DNA of 58,750 bases from Bacteroidaceae bacterium (GTDB taxonomy: Bacteria > Bacteroidota > Bacteroidia > Bacteroidales > Bacteroidaceae), in the NCBI GenBank assembly GCA_017453465.1, contig JAFTEV010000082.1:1-58750 (forward strand), in the 5' to 3' direction. The notes beneath the pieces are model-generated. The model had not been told where the DNA came from and ran no database searches. It worked only from the letters and a program-made list of their open reading frames with translations. Position numbers and translations under genes: made by a program. Below are positions 53,511 to 58,750 of the stretch, piece after piece (the first letter of the stretch is position 1; the number at the start of each line of letters is the position of its first letter).

Positions 53511-54476
53511 AATTGTGCATTGTTAACCGCGCATTGTCAAGCTCAGCCCACCATCATCGGCGCATGGACCATGGTGAGCGAGACAGGCCCCGACGGAAAA
53601 GAAACCCCGCAGATATACACCCAATACACACGCTGCAAAATCTACGACCCCGACAGCACCTACTACACCGTGCAGCTCCACGCCGTCGGCCAAGACATGA
53701 TGATCATCGCCCACGAAATGGGACGCTACCACCTCCAGGGCGACACCCTCTACACAGAGAACGGCAGAACCATGCCCTTCCGCTGGGTAAACGACTCCAC
53801 ATTCATCGACGAATTCAACGGATACCAGGAAAAGATGGTGCGCACCACCACCATGACCGAAGCACGCAAAGAAGAAATCCGCGCCCTCGTCAGACAATAC
53901 CCCCGCGACGGCGAATCCCCCGTAAAACACTTCGTCCTCTCCACCACCGAGCGGAAGCTGAAGGCAGAAAACAAAGTCTTTCTCTATACTATTATAATAA
54001 TGTGTGCCACCAGCGTCGGTGTAGCGGTGTATGTCTATCGCTTGCGGAAGCGGAAGAGCGAAGTGGAGGCGAAGTTGGCAGAGATAGAAGAGGCAAACCT
54101 GCTCCGCCCCGAACCTGTGGTCACAGCCATGAAACAGGTAGAGTCCGAGTTCTACCAGTCAGAGTATTACCAGACCCTTCGCCACCGCATCGAAGCAGGC
54201 GAGAACCTACATTCGCAAGACTGGAAAGACTTGGAGCATCAGCTGAAAGTCATCTACCCCAATTTTAGCAGTAGCCTCTACGGGCTCTACAACTTCTCGC
54301 CCACCGAGTATCAGGTATGTATGCTTCTGAAGATTCGTACCAAACCCGTCGAGATAGCCGCAGTGCTCAACAAGGACAAAAGCACCATCAGCAGCATCCG
54401 CACACGCCTCTACAAGAAAGTATTCGGGCAGGACGGCAGCGGAAAAGACTGGGACGAGTTCATTCTTTCTCTATAA
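53445..54476 (+). CDS. Membrane-spanning one-component regulator: lipocalin-like sensor, TM, HTH
   Basis: About 343 residues. A signal peptide-like start contains two VNCALL repeats. The periplasmic part (~35-135) has a lipocalin-like pattern (IIGAWTMVSETGPDGKE, MIIAHEMGRYHLQGDTLY, STFIDEFNGYQEKMVRT). A single helix follows at ~178-198, then a coiled coil (~200-225). The C terminus carries a LuxR-type winged or HTH domain (~284-335, FSPTEYQVCMLLKIRTKPVE, AAVLNKDKSTISSIRTRLYK). This layout senses outside and binds DNA inside in one chain. An alternative ATG at 53409 overlaps the protease stop but would add a repeat-encoded tail before the signal peptide. Targets may be the thioredoxin genes downstream; this is inference. 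Confidence 0.8.
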   Translation: MKTSTVKRAIHILIVNCALLIVNCALLTAHCQAQPTIIGAWTMVSETGPDGKETPQIYTQYTRCKIYDPDSTYYTVQLHAVGQDMMIIAHEMGRYHLQGDTLYTENGRTMPFRWVNDSTFIDEFNGYQEKMVRTTTMTEARKEEIRALVRQYPRDGESPVKHFVLSTTERKLKAENKVFLYTIIIMCATSVGVAVYVYRLRKRKSEVEAKLAEIEEANLLRPEPVVTAMKQVESEFYQSEYYQTLRHRIEAGENLHSQDWKDLEHQLKVIYPNFSSSLYGLYNFSPTEYQVCMLLKIRTKPVEIAAVLNKDKSTISSIRTRLYKKVFGQDGSGKDWDEFILSL

Positions 54477-54508
54477 AAAGCCCTCATGCTTATTATAAGA
54501 CGGTTAAA

Positions 54509-54546
54509 CGGGAGTTTGCAAACTATTTGCAAACCCCGCTTTTTTG
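54509..54546 (+). terminator. Terminator after the regulator gene
   Basis: CGGGAGTTTGCAA (54509-54521) pairs with TTGCAAACCCCG (54527-54538) with one bulged A and a 5-nt loop, followed by CTTTTTTG. Confidence 0.85.
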
Positions 54547-54587
54547 TTTACAGGCAAAAAGCCAACTATTTGTCAACCCCCGTTTCT

Positions 54588-54617
54588 TTGCGAGAAAAGG
54601 CAGATTACGTACTTTTG
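54588..54617 (+). promoter_or_regulatory. Promoter of the first thioredoxin-fold gene
   Basis: TTG 54588-54590, 19 nt, TACTTTTG 54610-54617, then a ~33-nt leader to ATG 54650. Confidence 0.75.
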
Positions 54618-54649
54618 CAGTCGAAAAGACAAACCTAAAATCTCAAAAA

Positions 54650-55582
54650 ATGAAAAAGATTTTGACAACATTATGTATCCTTGTGTCAGCGATGACCGCA
54701 CAGGCGCAGAGCCGCGTGATTGTGAACCCCGACTACGAAGAGGAGGAAGGGGCGCGAATGTTCCCCGTGAAGGTGGAGCTAAGCGACACGGCAACAACCC
54801 TGCACATCCTGATGAAGTGCAACTTTTCAGGTTGGGGACTAACCAACACCTATTTAGAGGCGACCGGCAAACGATATACCCTCAAAAGCGGGCTTCGCAT
54901 CCCCACCCTTATCGGGAAAGAAATCAAAGGCGACACGCTGATAGCGACCAGGGACAAGGCTGGCGAACAGGGAACGTGGCTCATCAAGGGACCCGAACCG
55001 TTTGTAGAGGGTAAGATGTATCTGAATCCAGGTCAGACGGATTCCATCATTCTCCATTTCGAACCCCTTCCCGCTGATGTGAGCGTGTTCGATTGTGGCG
55101 ACAACTTCCGCAAAATCAGTCTTGTGAAAACCAAGAAGAACGAAATGTCACACGACTCCCACCTGCTGGTCATGCCCGATGCTGCGCCCGAACAGTTCAT
55201 GGAAGCCATCGTCGCCCAGTTCCCCGGCAAAGTAATCTTCATCGACCTGTGGGCCACGTGGTGCGGCCCCTGCAAGCGCGGCATATCCAAGATGGGACCC
55301 GTGAAGAAAGAACTGAAAGACCAGGACGCGGTGTTTATCTACCTGACCGACGAGTCCAGCCCCGAAGATGAATGGCGGAGCAGCATTGCCTCCATGGCGG
55401 GCTACCACTTGCGCATGTCCAGCAGATTCTGGGACAAGCTCCCCTGCATCGTCGAGACGAACAGCATCCCCCAATACCTCCTTTATAATCGCCAAGGCAA
55501 GCAAATCCTTCATCAAATCGGTTTTGCCGACGGAGCAGAGCAGCACTTCAAGAACGAAATCCTGAAGGCCTCAAATGAATGA
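54650..55582 (+). CDS. Periplasmic thioredoxin-fold protein with N-terminal beta module
   Basis: 310 residues from ATG 54650; the long frame upstream starts before the promoter. The signal peptide ends TAQAQ. Residues ~20-145 form a beta-rich module (PVKVELSDTATTLHILMKCN, RYTLKSGLRIP, EPFVEGKMYL, IILHFEPLPADVSVFD), which occurs twice more in the gene at 56811. The thioredoxin domain follows (~175-305) with WATWCGPCKRG (C205, C208). Proteins like this (TlpA/ResA type) reduce disulfides in the periplasm or at the envelope. A membrane electron donor is not encoded nearby. Confidence 0.85.
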   Translation: MKKILTTLCILVSAMTAQAQSRVIVNPDYEEEEGARMFPVKVELSDTATTLHILMKCNFSGWGLTNTYLEATGKRYTLKSGLRIPTLIGKEIKGDTLIATRDKAGEQGTWLIKGPEPFVEGKMYLNPGQTDSIILHFEPLPADVSVFDCGDNFRKISLVKTKKNEMSHDSHLLVMPDAAPEQFMEAIVAQFPGKVIFIDLWATWCGPCKRGISKMGPVKKELKDQDAVFIYLTDESSPEDEWRSSIASMAGYHLRMSSRFWDKLPCIVETNSIPQYLLYNRQGKQILHQIGFADGAEQHFKNEILKASNE

Positions 55583-55628
55583 ATTTAATGTTGGTTCCAA
55601 GTTGTTTTTTATCATCACCTAAACCGAT

Positions 55629-56687
55629 ATGAAAAAGATTTTGATTGTAACTTTGTGTGTTGGCTTGCTGTCGTGCCAACACACGGCACCGAGGCAAGAC
55701 ACGTTGGAAATCATCCTCCCCACAGGCACAGAAGGCTTTATAGAAGTGACATGGGACGATTCGGCAGAGCAGAAAGACACGTTCCCCACCCAGAACGGCC
55801 AGCTCGTTCTGGAAAAAGCCCGTCTGCCAGCATCCGTCACGCTGAGGTACATGAAAGAGCGGGATGCCGACAGCACCGTGTGGCTGGCAGTACAAGGCGA
55901 ACACGCCCGATGGGGAACCGTCCCCCTGGGCTATGGCCACACCCTGCTCACCTTCGACTCCCTGCCCTACCCCGTCGCCGTGGGGACAATAGCCGATGAG
56001 TATGGCGATTTTGAAGCCAACGAAGTTTTCTTCAATACCCCCCAGTGCTTCCGGAGCCAAAAATTTCTGAAGGCACACTCCCGCAGCATCTATGCACTAC
56101 AGCTTTTACCCTTATCGTGGGATACCGAAACCCTGCAGCAAGCATTAGACTGCTTCACCGAGTCCCTGCAAAACACCCCCAGAGGACAAGAACTGCGGCA
56201 ACTCATCATGGCCCGCAAAGAAAAGAACGGAGTGGCAAAACTCTTCCCCCTATGGGACACGGCAGGGATAGCCCATACTTTCGAGGAGTGTCTGGATGGA
56301 AAGGAGTATATGCTGCTGAACCTATGGGCGAGTTGGTGCGGTCCCTGTCGTGCCGAGATACCCGAACTGATAGCATACGAGGAAGAATGTCGTGACCGTG
56401 TGGCATTTGTCAGCGTGACCATCGACGAAGACAAAGACGCTTGGCTGAAAGCGGTGGATGAACAGCCGGAATGCGCATGGGCAAACCTCTCCTTCAAGTT
56501 CGATGGCAGCCCCGAAGGACGGCCACGTCCCAAACTCTTCGACAATGGCTTCGTCCCCTTCTTCTACATTCTCGACAGCCATGGAAACACCATCTACAGT
56601 TCACTTGAACACAAAGAAGCCCGCCCCCTGGATGATGTCAAGAACAGGCTGAACAGCTTACTTTGCAGGAGTTCAGGAGTTAAGTAA
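55629..56687 (+). CDS. TlpA-like thioredoxin-fold lipoprotein
   Basis: 352 residues. The signal peptide MKKILIVTLCVGLLSC has a lipobox (GLLSC). Residues ~25-190 are a DUF4369-like domain (TLEIILPTGTEGFIEVTW). The thioredoxin domain has LLNLWASWCGPCRAEIPEL (C237, C240), followed by FVSVTIDEDKDAWLKAVDE and FVPFFYILDSHGNTIYSS (cis-Pro region). It is anchored in the envelope and probably reduces disulfides. The last codons (SSGVK) run into the AGGAGTTAAG repeats of the following gap. It is 46 nt after the previous gene. Confidence 0.92.
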   Translation: MKKILIVTLCVGLLSCQHTAPRQDTLEIILPTGTEGFIEVTWDDSAEQKDTFPTQNGQLVLEKARLPASVTLRYMKERDADSTVWLAVQGEHARWGTVPLGYGHTLLTFDSLPYPVAVGTIADEYGDFEANEVFFNTPQCFRSQKFLKAHSRSIYALQLLPLSWDTETLQQALDCFTESLQNTPRGQELRQLIMARKEKNGVAKLFPLWDTAGIAHTFEECLDGKEYMLLNLWASWCGPCRAEIPELIAYEEECRDRVAFVSVTIDEDKDAWLKAVDEQPECAWANLSFKFDGSPEGRPRPKLFDNGFVPFFYILDSHGNTIYSSLEHKEARPLDDVKNRLNSLLCRSSGVK

Positions 56688-56762
56688 TTATCGCTTCGCT
56701 CGTCCTTCGGACAGGAGTTAAGCCGTTACGGAGCTTATGTATTGGCTTAACTACTTAACTCC
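56676..56762. repeat. Inverted repeat after the TlpA-like gene
   Basis: GGAGTTAAGTA (56676-56686) pairs perfectly with 56752-56762, and AGTTAAGCC (56716-56724) pairs with GGCTTAACT (56744-56752). The words GGAGTTAA and TTAACTCC recur. The stop codon of the preceding gene is inside the first arm. It can act as a terminator-like hairpin. Confidence 0.8.
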
Positions 56763-56810
56763 TCTAACTTCTTAACTTCCACAAATAAATTGTAAATTGT
56801 AAAATTAGTC

Positions 56811-58634
56811 ATGCTAAAACTTTTCACAATCCCCCTCTGTGCACTCAGTCTCCTCTGTGCACTCCGTGCCTCCGCACAAAACCGAGTAATCATCAACCCC
56901 GACTACGTCAAGCCAGAAGGCGTGGCCTATCTGGAACCCAAACGTGTGGAACTGACCGACACCGCCACCGTGGTGCATCTGAGCACAACCAGCAACTTCG
57001 CCCCGCTGAAGATGTGGAACATCTGGCTGAAAGCCGACGGCAAAAAGTATGCCCTACGCGGCGGACGGCGCATCAGCACATGGGGGCAAGGAAAACCAGC
57101 CTACGAGAAAGACGAGACCATTCCGTTCCTCAACAGCAGGGGCGACACTGTCCAACTCTCCCTTGTGCCAAAAGAAGAACCGTTTGTAGAAAACCAACTA
57201 TATGAGCACACCAGTCTGGCCGACTCCCTCGTGCTCTGGTTCGACCCGCTGCCAGAGGGCACGACCCAGTTCGACTTCTCCAACGACATTCAGGGCATCA
57301 GCCTCACCAAGTCCGTGCAATACGACGCTACCCCCCAGAACATCCTGCCCATGCCCGATGTCGCGCCCGACCAGTGCTTCGAAGCCATTGCCGCCATGTT
57401 CCCCGGCAAAGTCGTCTTCTTCGACCTCTGGACCACGTGGTGTGGCCCCTGCAAATATGGCATCAGCAAGATGGCCCCCATCAAGCAGGAACTGGCCGAC
57501 AAAGACGTGGTGTTTGTCTATCTCACCAACGAAACGAGCGACAAAGCACTCTGGAAGAAAAGCGTGGCCAACACCCAAGGCTACCACCTGATGCTGCCCA
57601 ACGACTACTGGAACCAACTGCCCTGCATCATCAAGACCAAGGGCATTCCACAGTATTTCCTTTACGACCGTCAGGGGACGTGCACCGTCAGCGAGCTTGG
57701 TTTCGCCGACGGCATGGAGCTACGCTTCAAGGAGAAGATTCTGGAGGCTTTAGGGGAAAAAGAGCGGGTTATCTTCCGCCCCGCATTCAAGTCCAGCTCC
57801 ACAGGCAGTTTGTGCCCAAAGCGGGTGGAACTGACGAAGGAGGCCACCGTGGTACATTTCCGCATGAATTGTGCCCACTGGAGGAACTGGAGCATGGAGG
57901 GAGCACGACTGGAGCGGGATGGCCAGCGGTATGCCTTCAGGCAGGGGCGCATCATCACGCACGACGACACGGGGGTACTGGCCGACGAGCCGTTTCAGCT
58001 GGGCAAGCAGTATGCACAGAATGCACAGCAGGATTCGGTCATCCTCTACTTTGAGCCGCTCCCGGCAGAAGCCAAGACTTTCGACTTCATTGAGGAGGGC
58101 GAAGACGAGGGACTTTGGAGGGTGTGGGGCATCCGTCTCGACGGCCAGCTTTATCCGTCCATCTTTCCGCCCTACAAGCCACGGGTGGATGACGGGAAGC
58201 CCCTCGCGCCGCTCACGTTGAAGCATGGAGAGGCGCGGGCAACTTTCGTGGTGCATGGCGGCAGCATCGGCTACTTTGGCGACCCCAGCCGCGACCCCAT
58301 CACGGGGCAGTATGAGAGCAAGAGCCAGTACAGCGATTCTACGCTGGTTTACTGCCACCCTGCCTACGTGACGACGTGTCCGCATTTCCTAGGCTGCAGG
58401 GTAGATGGCAGCATGTTTACCGACCAGTTTGGGCTGAACATGGTGCCAGACGGGGAGTTCACGCTGGAGGTGGATGCCACGAGCTGCACGGCTCGCGACA
58501 ACGACTTTGCGGCGGGCAAGCCGCAGAACCGCGACTGCTATCGTGTGAGCGGCCCGATGGGAGACCTTGTGCAGGTAATGCTGGAGAATGCCACCCTGGG
58601 GTTCTCTCACCCTAACCCAACTTTGACGCTTTGA
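56811..58634 (+). CDS. Thioredoxin-fold protein with a duplicated beta module
   Basis: 607 residues with a signal peptide (MLKLFTIPLCALSLLCALRASAQ). Residues ~25-165 form the beta module (PKRVELTDTATVVHLSTT, EPFVENQLY, LVLWFDPLPEGTTQFDF). Residues ~180-320 are thioredoxin with WTTWCGPCKYG (C211, C214). Residues ~335-450 are a second copy of the beta module (PKRVELTKEATVVHFRMNC, EPFQLGKQY, VILYFEPLPAEAKTFDF). The last ~150 residues are beta-rich and unassigned. The first two parts align with the whole protein at 54650, so a gene like that one has gained a second module and a new C terminus. Role at the envelope is likely redox; the added part may bind a partner. Confidence 0.82.
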   Translation: MLKLFTIPLCALSLLCALRASAQNRVIINPDYVKPEGVAYLEPKRVELTDTATVVHLSTTSNFAPLKMWNIWLKADGKKYALRGGRRISTWGQGKPAYEKDETIPFLNSRGDTVQLSLVPKEEPFVENQLYEHTSLADSLVLWFDPLPEGTTQFDFSNDIQGISLTKSVQYDATPQNILPMPDVAPDQCFEAIAAMFPGKVVFFDLWTTWCGPCKYGISKMAPIKQELADKDVVFVYLTNETSDKALWKKSVANTQGYHLMLPNDYWNQLPCIIKTKGIPQYFLYDRQGTCTVSELGFADGMELRFKEKILEALGEKERVIFRPAFKSSSTGSLCPKRVELTKEATVVHFRMNCAHWRNWSMEGARLERDGQRYAFRQGRIITHDDTGVLADEPFQLGKQYAQNAQQDSVILYFEPLPAEAKTFDFIEEGEDEGLWRVWGIRLDGQLYPSIFPPYKPRVDDGKPLAPLTLKHGEARATFVVHGGSIGYFGDPSRDPITGQYESKSQYSDSTLVYCHPAYVTTCPHFLGCRVDGSMFTDQFGLNMVPDGEFTLEVDATSCTARDNDFAAGKPQNRDCYRVSGPMGDLVQVMLENATLGFSHPNPTLTL

Positions 58635-58750
58635 ACTTGATTTTTCTTGCTAATCAGCGACTTTCACATTCTTGTTATGGTGACTGTGTTCTACAGATTT
58701 TGATTTTTCGGAACGGCATTTTCTTGTAGTTCAACATGGAGTAGATGTCA
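58635..58750. other. Intergenic end of window
   Basis: No gene, promoter match or hairpin was identified in the last 116 bases. Confidence 0.5.

Noticed and set aside
54317-54649. N-terminal extension of the thioredoxin-fold gene
   Set aside because: It lies inside the preceding gene, its terminator and the promoter; the ATG at 54650 starts a standard signal peptide.

Overview
The window is a chromosomal stretch of a Bacteroidales bacterium, most likely a Prevotella relative. Four things support this. Many genes sit behind the Bacteroidetes promoter (-33 TTG, 19-21 bp, -7 TAnnTTTG). The gene order rplM-rpsI-rpsB-tsf and the pair porU-porV (type IX secretion) are typical of the group. Relaxed lipoboxes and OmpA/TlpA-type envelope proteins are abundant. 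One secreted protein ends in a sorting-like tail of the Prevotella kind. No rRNA, tRNA, CRISPR array, prophage or insertion sequence was found.

Layout. 1-1.2 kb: AT-rich remnants, namely a WG-repeat protein without a clear start and an N-terminally lost antitoxin-like HTH. 1.2-3.3 kb: an HxlR regulator with an acetyltransferase, divergent from a cupin and a PPOX-fold protein, with candidate operators between them. 3.3-6.5 kb: rplM-rpsI-rpsB-tsf with a long structured leader. 6.5-16.3 kb: a forward block with a radical SAM protein, cca, a GH105 hydrolase, sppA, lpxK, a purine nucleoside phosphorylase, thiL and an outer-membrane protein. 16.5-24.3 kb: reverse-strand surface genes (a sorted secreted protein, an OmpA protein, a lipocalin-like lipoprotein and a 1554-residue coiled-coil lipoprotein). 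24.6-26.8 kb: a helix-hairpin-helix/barrel protein. 27.1-29.4 kb: yicC-gmk-HAD hydrolase, reverse strand. 29.6-41.1 kb: a ten-gene forward operon, tsaB-DUF4290-murA-rimM-dxr-rseP-FAH-porU-porV-ispF, closed by a strong terminator. 41.2-44.7 kb: a PLP lyase followed by a secreted phosphodiesterase with a dockerin. 44.9-45.6 kb: reverse rubrerythrin and rubredoxin. 46.2-49.1 kb: an AddB-like nuclease without an AddA partner. 49.2-58.6 kb: an ABC-F ATPase, a small membrane protein, an OmpH-like lipoprotein, LemA, an M48 protease, a membrane-spanning regulator and three thioredoxin-fold envelope proteins.

How it works together. The operon at 29.6-41.1 kb joins precursor supply (MurA, Dxr, IspF), envelope-stress proteolysis (RseP) and export/anchoring through type IX secretion (PorU, PorV). 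The 53-58.6 kb cluster looks like an envelope redox module: a membrane-bound HTH protein with a periplasmic lipocalin-like sensor precedes three CxxC thioredoxin-fold proteins, two of which share a module that occurs three times in all.

The most unusual signals are in the non-coding DNA. Four intergenic loci carry arrays with exactly 22-bp periodicity: two direct arrays of unrelated sequence, and two palindromic arrays that share a GC-rich core. In the last 8 kb nearly every gap holds an AT-rich inverted repeat with its own repeated word. Some of these words run into coding sequence, where they encode signal peptides or C-terminal tails. In one case a 28-bp inverted repeat flanks a start codon.
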